A program made the translations under genes and the position numbers. Of a stretch of 64,000 bases of DNA, positions 17,785 through 25,446 are shown one piece after another. The stretch's first letter is position 1. Each line of letters opens with the position of its first letter. The stretch is from Candidatus Nitrospira allomarina (lineage in GTDB: Bacteria > Nitrospirota > Nitrospiria > Nitrospirales > UBA8639). The notes beneath the pieces are model-generated. The model made no database searches. It was not told the DNA's origin and was given only the letters and a program-made list of their open reading frames with translations. The stretch spans positions 2,725,001 to 2,789,000 of the forward strand of contig NZ_CP116967.1 of the NCBI RefSeq assembly GCF_032050975.1, read 5' to 3'.

Positions 17785-17924
17785 CTATAAGCGGCCAAAA
17801 CCCCTAATATATCAACTTCTTCCTGGCGCAACAAGACCCCTATGGTCTCTCTTGATTCTCTTGATTCGTCGGTGATATAGGAACAGGGTTTCCCAATCCG
17901 GCGAGGTTTTTAGAGTACGTTTGT

Positions 17925-18461
17925 ATGGAAATGACCCTCCTACTCAATGCTACCTATGAGCCATTGCGAGTTGTGCATTGGCAAAAAGCCATCAATTTGT
18001 TATGGCAAGGAAAAGTCGAAGTCCTTGAATTTTATGATCGGGATATTCGAGGGGTGTCCATTTCCTTTAAATTGCCTTCCGTGATGCGTCTTCTCAACAT
18101 GGTCAAGCTTCGTTCGAATCATCATGCGGTAAAATTTTCTCGTATCAATATTTTTACCCGTGACCGGTATACCTGCCAATATTGCTACGCACGGTTTCGC
18201 ACTGAAGAATTGACATTTGATCATGTGGTGCCTATTGCCAAAGGTGGGAAGAAAACCTGGGAAAACATTGTGACGGCATGTTGGCGTTGTAATAACCGGA
18301 AAAGCGGGCGTGTTCCCCATGAGGCAGGGATGAAATTACTCAAGGAGCCCGTCAAGCCTAAATGGACCCCCCGGCTGACACTGATGATCGGTATCCGCCA
18401 CGCTCCGGAAAGTTGGCGGGATTATTTATACTGGAATGTGGAATTGGATGCGGATTCCTAG
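17925..18461 (+). CDS. HNH endonuclease family protein
   Basis: A 178-residue protein with the HNH nuclease core in its middle: C84xxC87, the DH pair at 99-100 (LTFDHVVPIAKGG), WENIVTACWRCNNRKSGR with Cys119 and Cys122. The N-terminal part (LLLNATYEPLRVVHWQKAINLLWQGKVEV) is typical of a widespread chromosomal HNH subfamily that stands alone in many genomes and has no known target. It is not next to a methylase, toxin or phage gene, so a restriction or mobile-element role has no support here. Confidence 0.88.
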   Translation: MEMTLLLNATYEPLRVVHWQKAINLLWQGKVEVLEFYDRDIRGVSISFKLPSVMRLLNMVKLRSNHHAVKFSRINIFTRDRYTCQYCYARFRTEELTFDHVVPIAKGGKKTWENIVTACWRCNNRKSGRVPHEAGMKLLKEPVKPKWTPRLTLMIGIRHAPESWRDYLYWNVELDADS

Positions 18462-18491
18462 ATTCTCTTGCTCTCCTGGTTCCTGATGGTT

Positions 18492-18526
18492 GTCACCGGG
18501 GCCATCGTTCTTTGGTCCCCGGTGAC
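18492..18526. terminator. Strong hairpin after the HNH gene
   Basis: GTCACCGGGG (18492-18501) is perfectly complementary to CCCCGGTGAC (18517-18526); an inner CCA/TGG can extend the stem. It lies about 30 bases after the HNH stop. No U-tract follows, so it may stabilise the 3' end or act as a non-canonical terminator. Confidence 0.5.
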
Positions 18527-18667
18527 GGACTGCCTAAAGCGGAACTTCATGCTCTCACATAAAGCGAATCCGACGCCTTGCCGGACCCGAGCAGGAATGG
18601 TGCGCGATGAGTTGAGGCATCCCTACTCTGTCTCTTTTTCCCCGATTCCCTGAAAATGTTCATCAAT

Positions 18668-18713
18668 GACCCGAATAGGTAGGACGCTCAGGAGTTATCT
18701 GCCAATTCGGGTC
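18668..18713. repeat. Inverted repeat beyond the small zinc-ribbon gene
   Basis: GACCCGAAT (18668-18676) and ATTCGGGTC (18705-18713) are perfect inverted copies separated by 28 bases. It lies 27 bases past the stop of the minus-strand gene at 18741-18893 and may form its transcript end. No U-tract is seen on either strand. Confidence 0.35.
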
Positions 18714-18740
18714 GAACGATTGAGGAATCAAACGCTTGCG

Positions 18741-18893
18741 CTACGAGACTTCGATGAGAGGAATCGGTGCCCGCTCGGCTTGTTTCCGTAGGCCACAATT
18801 AATACACCAGAACACCAGAAGAGACATTCCTGATTCCATGTCGACTTCCCGATCGAGCAACATCGTTCCTTGGCATTTTTCACAGCGATACAT
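18741..18893 (-). CDS. Small zinc-ribbon-like protein (50 residues)
   Basis: A short minus-strand gene begins with ATG at 18893 and ends with TAG at 18741. The protein starts MYRCEKCQGTMLL and carries a second pair in VFWCINCGLRK, giving CxxC at 4-7 and CxxC at 30-33, the pattern of a one-zinc ribbon. An AGGAG site lies eight bases before the ATG. Small stand-alone ribbons of this sort (rubredoxin-like or transcription-factor-like) are common, and I cannot assign a function. The good ribosome-binding site and the clean Cys pairs argue against chance. Confidence 0.75.
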   Translation of the reverse strand: MYRCEKCQGTMLLDREVDMESGMSLLVFWCINCGLRKQAERAPIPLIEVS

Positions 18894-19316
18894 AGATGAA
18901 TCTCCTGTGGTTCTACCGGTCAGGCTTTAAGGAGTCTTCAGAATCAACAGGGAAAAAGAGCGTACAGGCGTTTGGCCGAGAAAATGAATGAGGACCAAAA
19001 AATGAATAAAGCCTTGAGCACTGATTCTTCAGACGCGCTGACTCGGAATGTGAATAAAAAATTGCATGGTCCTGAATGAAGGAATCCCAAAAAAGAGGGG
19101 CAATCTACCATAGGCAAAAAGGTAAAAGCTATGGAATTCAAGTGGAAAATGAGAATAGGGGAGGCATGGTCGAGGTTTTGACTTAGAGAGGAAATGGAGT
19201 GAAGATTTGAGCATCATCTGGCGGTTGATGCGGAAGAGTCTGTCAAGGGAGCATAGTCTGATTCTCACGAAAGTATTTTTGATGATGATTCAACACCGAC
19301 GCTGGCATGGGAGGTT
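18894..19316. other. Intergenic stretch without a supported gene
   Basis: This gap separates the minus-strand zinc-ribbon gene from the plus-strand metallopeptidase gene, so promoters for both should lie in it. I see no clear sigma-70 box pair, hairpin or coding signal. Short minus-strand open frames here encode Phe/Ser-rich sequence with no domain and no ribosome-binding site. Confidence 0.5.
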
Positions 19317-20372
19317 GTGAGTTTGGATCTTTTGCCGGATTTTCAGCCCCCTGTCCCCGCAGAGCCTGAATGGGTTTCCTGGACTGATGAACAGTTGTTG
19401 AATCTCCGGTTGTCCGATTTGAAGATCCGCATTTCCGGAACTGAATTGGGTCAATGCATCCGTCAGTTATACCGGGAATTGAAAGATCACGGGTTAGTGT
19501 TTCGCCCCCATGTCTGGTTGTCCGACGATTGGTATTCGCCTGATGGCACGCCGGGTCTTGCCGTGCCGTTCTATATGGGGCATCCGCGGTTAGCAAAGCT
19601 GGAACTTAATCAAATGTTGGAAGTGGAGGGCGGGACCCCCGAATGGTGTATGCGGATTCTTCGACACGAAACGGGCCATGCGATTGAGAATGCCTACCGC
19701 TTACGGCGGCGGCGTAGCCGGCAACAAATGTTCGGGCATACTTCGGTTCCGTATCCCGATTGTTATTTGCCAAAGCCCTATAGTAAAAGTTTTGTGTTGC
19801 ATCTTGATATGTGGTATGCCCAGAGTCATCCAGACGAGGATTTTGCCGAAACCTTTGCCGTCTGGCTCACCCCGCACTCCCATTGGCGTGAGCGTTATGC
19901 CGGGTGGCCGGCACTTAAAAAATTGGAATATATGGACGGCCTGATGAAGGAGTTGGCGGGGGTTGCGCCAATTGTGACAACCAGGGAGCAGGTGGACCCT
20001 ATACAGCGCCTGCACAAAACGCTCCGGGAACATTATCAGGACAAGAGGGAACGGTATGGACTGGACTACCCAAACTTTTATGACCGGGACCTGCGGCGTC
20101 TCTTTTCGGGAGATCCGGATCAATCGGCAAATCCGTCCGCGGAGAATTTTATCAGGAAATTCAGAAAAGAAGTTCGCCGGAAAGTCGCGGCATGGACGGG
20201 AGAGTATCAATATACCATTGATCAAGTTTTACAAGATATGATGGCACATTGCCGTGAACGGAATTTGCGGTTAGCTGTTCCTGAAGAGCAGGCAAAAGTG
20301 GATTTTACGATTTTATTGACGGTGCAAACGATGAACTATTTGCACGGTGGACGCCATCGGGTGGTGTTATGA
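19317..20372 (+). CDS. Putative zinc-binding metallopeptidase (HETGH)
   Basis: A 351-residue protein with the zinc-protease motif RHETGHAIENAY (HETGH at residues 117-121). A downstream DEDFAETFAVWL (about 173-184) offers an acidic third zinc ligand, the arrangement of gluzincin-like enzymes. It resembles the uncharacterised putative zinc-binding metallopeptidase family. No signal peptide is seen, so it should be cytoplasmic. The start is either the GTG at 19317 or the TTG at 19323; a GGGAGG lies just before both. Its stop overlaps the start of the ATP-grasp gene (ATGA), so the two are coupled and probably act on the same substrate. The substrate is unknown. Confidence 0.8.
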   Translation: MSLDLLPDFQPPVPAEPEWVSWTDEQLLNLRLSDLKIRISGTELGQCIRQLYRELKDHGLVFRPHVWLSDDWYSPDGTPGLAVPFYMGHPRLAKLELNQMLEVEGGTPEWCMRILRHETGHAIENAYRLRRRRSRQQMFGHTSVPYPDCYLPKPYSKSFVLHLDMWYAQSHPDEDFAETFAVWLTPHSHWRERYAGWPALKKLEYMDGLMKELAGVAPIVTTREQVDPIQRLHKTLREHYQDKRERYGLDYPNFYDRDLRRLFSGDPDQSANPSAENFIRKFRKEVRRKVAAWTGEYQYTIDQVLQDMMAHCRERNLRLAVPEEQAKVDFTILLTVQTMNYLHGGRHRVVL

Positions 20373-21391
20373 GGAAGCTTCGCGTCATGGCCCTTATGCA
20401 TCAGGATCTCGTGCCCCCCGATGATGTGGAGCATGCCGATTTGGCTGAGGTTGAATGGAAAACCGAATTTGATGTGGTCTCCACGCTGCGGGATCTTGGC
20501 CATGAGGTTATGGCTGTCGGTGTCAGGGATGATTTAAGCGTGATTGACAAACTGGTAACGGATTGGAAACCCCACATTGCTTTCAATTTGCTGGAAGAAT
20601 TCAATGGCAATCCGGAGTTCGATCAAAATGTCGTGTCCTATTTGGAGCTCCTGGGAGTTCCCTATACCGGGTGTAATCCCAAGGGGCTCGTGCTCACTCG
20701 GGATAAAGGCTGGTCAAAAAAAATCATGGCCTACCATGGCATCCGATGCCCGGAGTTTGTGGTCTATCCACTGGGGCGAGTGATCAAGTGGGCAGAAGAG
20801 TTTCCCTTTCCGGTCATTGTCAAATCCATTAGTGAAGAAGCGTCTCTCGGCATTTCTCAAGCCTCTATCGTCCATGACGAAGACAAACTCAAAGAACGTG
20901 TTGAGTTTGTGCATCAGAGTGTGGGCACGAGCGTCATTGTCGAGCGGTACATTGAAGGACGGGAACTCTATGTGGGCGTGTTAGGTAATCGACGATTGCA
21001 AGCCCTGCCGGTTTGGGAGCTGCACTTGAAAAATCTTCCTCCTGATGCTTTGCCGATTGCCACGGCCCGGGTGAAATGGAGCACGAAATATCAAAAAAAA
21101 TATGGAATTCAATCGGGTGAGGTTGAGGGGTTACATCCCAAGCTGGTGCGGCATATTCAACAAACGGCCAAACGGGTTTTTCATATTTTGGGATTAAACG
21201 GCTATGCCCGAATGGATTTTCGGTTGGATCCCCAAGAGCAGCTGTATATATTGGAAGCCAATCCCAATGCCCAACTGGCCTATGGCGAAGATCTCGCCGA
21301 GTCGGCTGAACGAGCCGGTATTTCCTATGAAGCCCTAATTCAACGAATCCTGAATATCGGTCTGAGCTGGAAGCCTGAAAGCCAGCGGTAG
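20369..21391 (+). CDS. ATP-grasp ligase related to D-alanine-D-alanine ligase
   Basis: A 340-residue ATP-grasp enzyme. The N-terminal domain (about 1-95) ends with VVSYLELLGVPYTGCNPKG, typical of D-Ala-D-Ala ligases. The central domain has FPVIVKSISEEASLGIS and VIVERYIEGRELYVGVLG, and the C-terminal catalytic part has ARMDFRLD and YILEANPNAQLAYGEDL, where Asp, Glu and Asn bind magnesium. It should join a carboxylate to an amine at the cost of ATP. Coupling to the preceding metallopeptidase, not to cell-wall genes, suggests a peptide ligase other than the housekeeping Ddl. The product is unknown. Confidence 0.82.
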   Translation: MRKLRVMALMHQDLVPPDDVEHADLAEVEWKTEFDVVSTLRDLGHEVMAVGVRDDLSVIDKLVTDWKPHIAFNLLEEFNGNPEFDQNVVSYLELLGVPYTGCNPKGLVLTRDKGWSKKIMAYHGIRCPEFVVYPLGRVIKWAEEFPFPVIVKSISEEASLGISQASIVHDEDKLKERVEFVHQSVGTSVIVERYIEGRELYVGVLGNRRLQALPVWELHLKNLPPDALPIATARVKWSTKYQKKYGIQSGEVEGLHPKLVRHIQQTAKRVFHILGLNGYARMDFRLDPQEQLYILEANPNAQLAYGEDLAESAERAGISYEALIQRILNIGLSWKPESQR

Positions 21392-21437
21392 CGGGGATTT
21401 TGAAAAACCTGCCTCGAGCAAAGTCGAAAGGTTAGTC

Positions 21438-21472
21438 GGGCAGGACTATCTTGCCCATTGTCTTTTGTTTTT
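21438..21472 (+). terminator. Possible intrinsic terminator after the ATP-grasp gene
   Basis: GGGCA (21438-21442) pairs with TGCCC (21452-21456), with a nine-base loop, followed by a T-rich run (ATTGTCTTTTGTTTTT). The stem is short, so the call is tentative. It lies between two convergent genes. Confidence 0.4.
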
Positions 21473-21590
21473 AGAAATAACCGCAGGAAAATTTCCTTGA
21501 TTCCCTGTTTTATTTCTTAGAGAAGCAGAATTTTCTAAGATTATTGTAAAATTTCAAAGGTGGATTCGTTTATTTGAGCGCAGAGCATGG

Positions 21591-24116
21591 TCAAGAGTTC
21601 TTTAATCCTGCCTGCCAAGTGGCAAGGGCCAATAATGGGAAGTAGTGGGAGTACAAATGGTATTTCAAATAGAAAACGTTAGGGAATCCGGTTCCTGTCA
21701 TGAGTTCCTCGTCCCACTCTCCTTGCTGATTCTGATTGGTGAGCAGCCAGTCGATTCCACGATGAACGGGTTTTGAGGTTCGATCGCCAGCCGCTTCAAG
21801 TGCAAGTAAGGCCCAGGCTGTTTGTGAAGGTGTGCTTGAGGCTGGAACGAATTCCTGCTTTTCATAGCTGGCACAGCTTTCCCCCCAACCGCCATCCTGA
21901 TTTTGGATTGAGCGCACCCAGGTGGCAGCACGCTGGATTGCGGCGTTTGCAGTCGGGGAGCCACTTGCGCGAAGGCCACGCACGGCGAGGAATGTCCCAT
22001 AGGTATAATTTACGCCCCAGCGTCCATCCCAACTCCCGTTGGGTTGTTGATGGCCCAAAAGAAATTGGACGGCACGCGCGATTGCCGGGTGTTGGTATGT
22101 GTAATCACGCCGACAGAGTGCCTCTAACACCCGCCCCGTTATATCAGGGCAGCTGGGATCAAGCATGGCATTGTGGTCTGCGAATGGGACCTTATTCAGT
22201 AAGGCCCAATTATTATCCACATCAAAGGCAGCCCAACCCCCGTCTGAGGATTGCATCCCTAATAACCAGTTGATGGCACGACCTTCGGCGCGGGTCTGCC
22301 GGTCGGGATCAGAGGCCTTGGCATGCTGTAGGGCCAACAAGACCATGGCGGTATCGTCGATGTCCGGGTAGAGTTCATTCGCAAATTGGAAAGGCCATCC
22401 TCCAGGCTGCAAATCCGGTCGCTTGACCGACCAGTCTCCTTTGCGGCGAATCTCTTTGCTCAATAACCAATCGGCTGCCCGCTGCATGGCTTGCGGTTCA
22501 CCGACACCGAGTTCTCCTAATGCAAACATTGAAATAGCGGTATCCCATACCGGGGACAAGCTGGGCTGAAACTGCAGAGCATCTTCCTTCTCAAGAATGA
22601 GCCCTTCAAGCTGGCCAAGTGTGTCAATGAAGTCCGGGTGGTCCCGCTCATAACCCAGAGCATCCATCGCCATGAGGGCATACATCATTCCTGGAAAAAT
22701 CGCTCCCAATCCATCCGTGAACCGCATGTGATCTAACATCCACTTCTCCGCTTCGCGTATCGCTTTGGCCCGAACATCCTTAAAGCCCCGCTTTTCCCAG
22801 AGTTTCAAGATCTTGTCTACCTGATGAAACAGGAGAGAAAAGGGATCTTTTTTGGGGAGTCTCAGTTTTCGATTGGGCACCATGAGTTCGTCAACGGTCC
22901 AATTTCCTGGCACTGTGTGTTGTACTCCGGACGCTTGAAGAATGGAGAGGGGGACGACGATGGCCCGACTCCACGATGAAATTTCATACAAGACATTTCC
23001 AGGGATAAGGACGAGTTCAGGTGGAACACTCGGTGTGTACTTTCTTGGGAAGAGACCAAACATGCTCAGGTTATTCTTCGTGTAGCTATTGGTGGCTTGA
23101 AGACCTCCAAGGGCAAGAATGCGTTCACGCGCACGTTGCATAAGCGGTTGGTCGGGATCATAGCCCCCAACTCGAAGCGCCACATATGCACGGGTCGTGG
23201 CGTTTACTTCGGCCGGTCCTTCCGTATAAATGTTCCATCCACCATCTGAAAGTTGCCGGTCAAGGATGGTGCGGATGGCTTCCTTGACTTTGGTCTGAAT
23301 TCTTGGCTCCCACACACCGTTCTCTGGTGGATAGAGCCAGAGTAAAAGTAATACGTAGTCGGATTCCAATGTGGTGTCGGCGGTTAAATCGCCCTGCCAA
23401 AACCCTCGCGGATTTTGTTTCGCCAGTAGTGCACGCGCAGAAGTTTGGGTGGGTTGGTAGGCTTGGCGTTCGAGTTCCTCCACATGTGACTTAAAGGAAG
23501 CCAATTCCGCGAAGGCGTCATTAGGCGGTGTGGGTATGGTGGTTGCGGACGTGTCTCTCATGGGTTCTCCTGATTGTGTGTGAGATTGGATCTCCAAAAC
23601 AAATGTGGCTCGTTGCTCGCGCGTGGGAGGCGCTAATCCTAATGCCTCGCTGAACCAGAGCCCTTCGACAGCCAGCCGCCCTAGAAGGGAACGAGTCGGA
23701 TCAACGGTATTGGCCAGAAAAATGCTCTGCCAATTTTGATACCGCTCTCGAATGGGCTCGAGTAGATGGGGGTTGATGGAAAAAGCTGCCATGAGAATGG
23801 AGGCAATTTCTTCTCCTCGAAGGGACCGATTATGGACGGGATTGTCGACAATCTCATGGCCAAGAGCCATGCCGGGATGCTCCTCATGAATGGAGCTAGT
23901 GAGAAATTCTCCAACCTGTTTGCGTTCCAAATCCTGTATGAGTAACTCTATGAGCCCCGCGAGTAACTGTTCCTTACCCTCAAAATGATAGAGTAAGCCG
24001 CCTTTGCTGATACCGGCTTCTCTAGCGACATGCTCGAGTGTCAAACCACTGACCCCGTTTCGTCCCAACAGGTCTATGGCGGTCTCAAGGATCAAATAGC
24101 GTGTTGAAGTTAGCAT
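21591..24116 (-). CDS. shc: TetR-type regulator fused in frame to squalene-hopene cyclase
   Basis: One 841-residue frame. Residues 1-185 are a TetR-family regulator: helix-turn-helix LTLEHVAREAGISKGGLLYHF (about 24-44) and a helical ligand domain. Residues 186-841 are a complete squalene-hopene cyclase of normal length, with the catalytic DIDDTA (585-590) and QW repeats such as QSSDGGWAAFDVDNNW and QNQDGGWGES. The cyclase folds squalene into hopene, the hopanoid precursor, at the membrane. No stop separates the parts. An internal ATG at 23561 (residue 186, MRDTSATT) has AGGAG five bases upstream, so the cyclase could also be made alone. The first ATG has no Shine-Dalgarno but is preceded immediately by in-frame stops. 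A fusion of regulator and enzyme is unusual; see findings. Confidence 0.9.
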   Translation of the reverse strand: MLTSTRYLILETAIDLLGRNGVSGLTLEHVAREAGISKGGLLYHFEGKEQLLAGLIELLIQDLERKQVGEFLTSSIHEEHPGMALGHEIVDNPVHNRSLRGEEIASILMAAFSINPHLLEPIRERYQNWQSIFLANTVDPTRSLLGRLAVEGLWFSEALGLAPPTREQRATFVLEIQSHTQSGEPMRDTSATTIPTPPNDAFAELASFKSHVEELERQAYQPTQTSARALLAKQNPRGFWQGDLTADTTLESDYVLLLLWLYPPENGVWEPRIQTKVKEAIRTILDRQLSDGGWNIYTEGPAEVNATTRAYVALRVGGYDPDQPLMQRARERILALGGLQATNSYTKNNLSMFGLFPRKYTPSVPPELVLIPGNVLYEISSWSRAIVVPLSILQASGVQHTVPGNWTVDELMVPNRKLRLPKKDPFSLLFHQVDKILKLWEKRGFKDVRAKAIREAEKWMLDHMRFTDGLGAIFPGMMYALMAMDALGYERDHPDFIDTLGQLEGLILEKEDALQFQPSLSPVWDTAISMFALGELGVGEPQAMQRAADWLLSKEIRRKGDWSVKRPDLQPGGWPFQFANELYPDIDDTAMVLLALQHAKASDPDRQTRAEGRAINWLLGMQSSDGGWAAFDVDNNWALLNKVPFADHNAMLDPSCPDITGRVLEALCRRDYTYQHPAIARAVQFLLGHQQPNGSWDGRWGVNYTYGTFLAVRGLRASGSPTANAAIQRAATWVRSIQNQDGGWGESCASYEKQEFVPASSTPSQTAWALLALEAAGDRTSKPVHRGIDWLLTNQNQQGEWDEELMTGTGFPNVFYLKYHLYSHYFPLLALATWQAGLKNS

Positions 24117-24142
24117 GGATTATTACTGTGGATTATTACTGT
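24117..24142. repeat. Tandem 13-bp direct repeat before the TetR-cyclase start codon
   Basis: GGATTATTACTGT occurs twice head to tail (24117-24129 and 24130-24142), directly abutting the start codon of the minus-strand TetR-cyclase gene. It occupies the place where a Shine-Dalgarno would be expected. It could be an operator or a recent duplication. Confidence 0.7.
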
Positions 24143-24177
24143 ACCGTCTGGCTGGTTTAGTTTCAATCGAAAATTTT

Positions 24178-24189
24178 TGTTTGTAAACA
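24178..24189. promoter_or_regulatory. Candidate operator dyad upstream of the TetR-cyclase gene
   Basis: TGTTTGTAAACA is a near-palindrome with TGTTT and AAACA arms, 62 bases before the start codon. TetR regulators often bind such dyads in their own promoters. The arms are short and the assignment is speculative. Confidence 0.25.
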
Positions 24190-24376
24190 CTAGGTATGAA
24201 GAGAGGACGATCCGGGCTGGTTTAAAGTCGGGCCGCAAATAATTGATGAAAATGGCATTCACCATGCCAATGGGAATAGGAAGCTTGGCATCCTTTTGGT
24301 CCACAAAATAACTGCCTCGAATTTCGGGGACTTTGTATCATTGGCAGAAGCTCAGAGAAGAAAGTGGGGTAGGAAG

Positions 24377-24730
24377 TTAATTAAACGCCAGAAAACGGTC
24401 GCAACCGTCGATGATGTTTGAGAGAATAACCAAGCCGCAAAAGGTCACTTCCTTACCATATCCGTCGGTGGAGATGTGATGTTGTTGGCATCCATAGGCA
24501 CACACAAATAGTTTTAGGCCGTTCTTCGCCAACTCCGGAAATCTCGGGTCCTCTAGGTTTCTGACTCCCTCATCAATGAAATACAAATAGGTATCTACTT
24601 TATTAGCTAACGCGGTTTTGGAGAGTTGGTAGACTGTCTCTGCATTGGGATGTTCGGGTGAGGTAGAGAGCAGGAGGCCTAATTTTTTATTGGCGAGAGT
24701 AGAATTGGCTATGATTGTAGTGGAGTCCAT
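24377..24730 (-). CDS. DsrE/DsrF-like small sulfur-relay protein
   Basis: A 117-residue DsrE-fold protein. KLGLLLSTSPEHPNAETVYQLSKTAL and DTYLYFIDEGVRNL match the N-terminal half of the family, where a strand is followed by a helix. Cys77 and Cys81 in LFVCAYGCQQH occupy the region of the active cysteine, and Cys98 and Cys110 follow. Such proteins carry persulfide or are of unknown role; none of the usual partners (DsrF, DsrH, TusE) is nearby. It is transcribed divergently from the molybdopterin genes, whose synthesis also needs sulfur transfer, but a link is only suggestive. Confidence 0.78.
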   Translation of the reverse strand: MDSTTIIANSTLANKKLGLLLSTSPEHPNAETVYQLSKTALANKVDTYLYFIDEGVRNLEDPRFPELAKNGLKLFVCAYGCQQHHISTDGYGKEVTFCGLVILSNIIDGCDRFLAFN

Positions 24731-24765
24731 GGGAGAAACCCTCGAATAATAAGGTTTTACGACTG

Positions 24766-24794
24766 TTTATAGGTGGAATGAGCTTGACTGTCAA
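24766..24794 (-). promoter_or_regulatory. Sigma-70 promoter for the DsrE-like gene
   Basis: On the minus strand TTGACA (24794-24789) is followed after 17 bases by TATAAA (24771-24766). Both boxes and the spacing are near consensus. The gene start lies about 36 bases further on. Confidence 0.75.
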
Positions 24795-24820
24795 GAGAAT
24801 ATTCAGGAGAGATGTTTTGC

Positions 24821-24850
24821 TTGACGTCGTTTTTCCTCTGTCTTTATAAT
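24821..24850 (+). promoter_or_regulatory. Sigma-70 promoter for the moaCDEA operon
   Basis: TTGACG (24821-24826) and a perfect TATAAT (24845-24850) are separated by 18 bases. The expected start near 24857 leaves a leader of about 36 bases before moaC, so no room exists for a molybdenum-cofactor riboswitch. Confidence 0.75.
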
Positions 24851-24892
24851 TTACTGATTTTCAAGAGAAATTTTCATGTCTGATTATTTTTG

Positions 24893-25399
24893 ATGATGGA
24901 AAATCTTACGCATTTTAATGAGTCCGGACGGGCTCGAATGGTTGATGTGACGGACAAGCCTCCGACCGAGCGTGTAGCGGTGGCAGAGGGAAAAGTGTTT
25001 GTCCTGCCGGAAACCCTTGAAAAAATTCATGCAGGTCGGATTGCGAAGGGTGATGTGCTGGCCGTGGCTCAAGTGGCCGGCGTGATGGGGGCCAAACGGA
25101 CTCCGGATTTGATCCCGATGTGCCATCCTTTACTTCTCACAGGAGTGGATGTTGACTTCAAAGAAGACTCTCTGCCTAATTCGGATGGACGGTGTGTCAT
25201 TACGATTGTAGCAACGGTGAAAACCACCGGAAATACCGGAGTGGAAATGGAAGCCATGACCGCTGTTTCCGTGGCAGCTCTGACGATTTACGATATGTGT
25301 AAGGCGGTAGATAAAGGCATGGAGTTTGGAGAGGTAGCCCTGGTTTCAAAATCCGGAGGAAAGTCAGGAACATATATCCGTGTGCAAAAAGACAGATAG
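24893..25399 (+). CDS. moaC: Cyclic pyranopterin monophosphate synthase (MoaC)
   Basis: It acts with MoaA in the first step of molybdenum-cofactor synthesis, converting the MoaA product into cyclic pyranopterin monophosphate. The family blocks [41 protein letters not shown] and [27 protein letters not shown] are all present. The start is the ATG at 24893 or 24896, with no clear Shine-Dalgarno. A product of about 168 residues is normal. It is first in moaC-moaD-moaE-moaA. Confidence 0.96.
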   Translation: MMENLTHFNESGRARMVDVTDKPPTERVAVAEGKVFVLPETLEKIHAGRIAKGDVLAVAQVAGVMGAKRTPDLIPMCHPLLLTGVDVDFKEDSLPNSDGRCVITIVATVKTTGNTGVEMEAMTAVSVAALTIYDMCKAVDKGMEFGEVALVSKSGGKSGTYIRVQKDR

Positions 25400-25446
25400 G
25401 AAAGATGATGTTCATTCTTCCAGCTTGATCGTGGGAATTGTAAATT

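Noticed and set aside
18944-19141. 65-codon minus-strand open frame before the metallopeptidase gene
   Set aside because: It is Phe/Ser-rich, without ribosome-binding site or domain, unlike the nearby zinc-ribbon gene.
21773-22273. 166-codon plus-strand open frame inside the cyclase gene
   Set aside because: It is Arg/Pro-rich shadow sequence opposite the conserved QW repeats of the cyclase.
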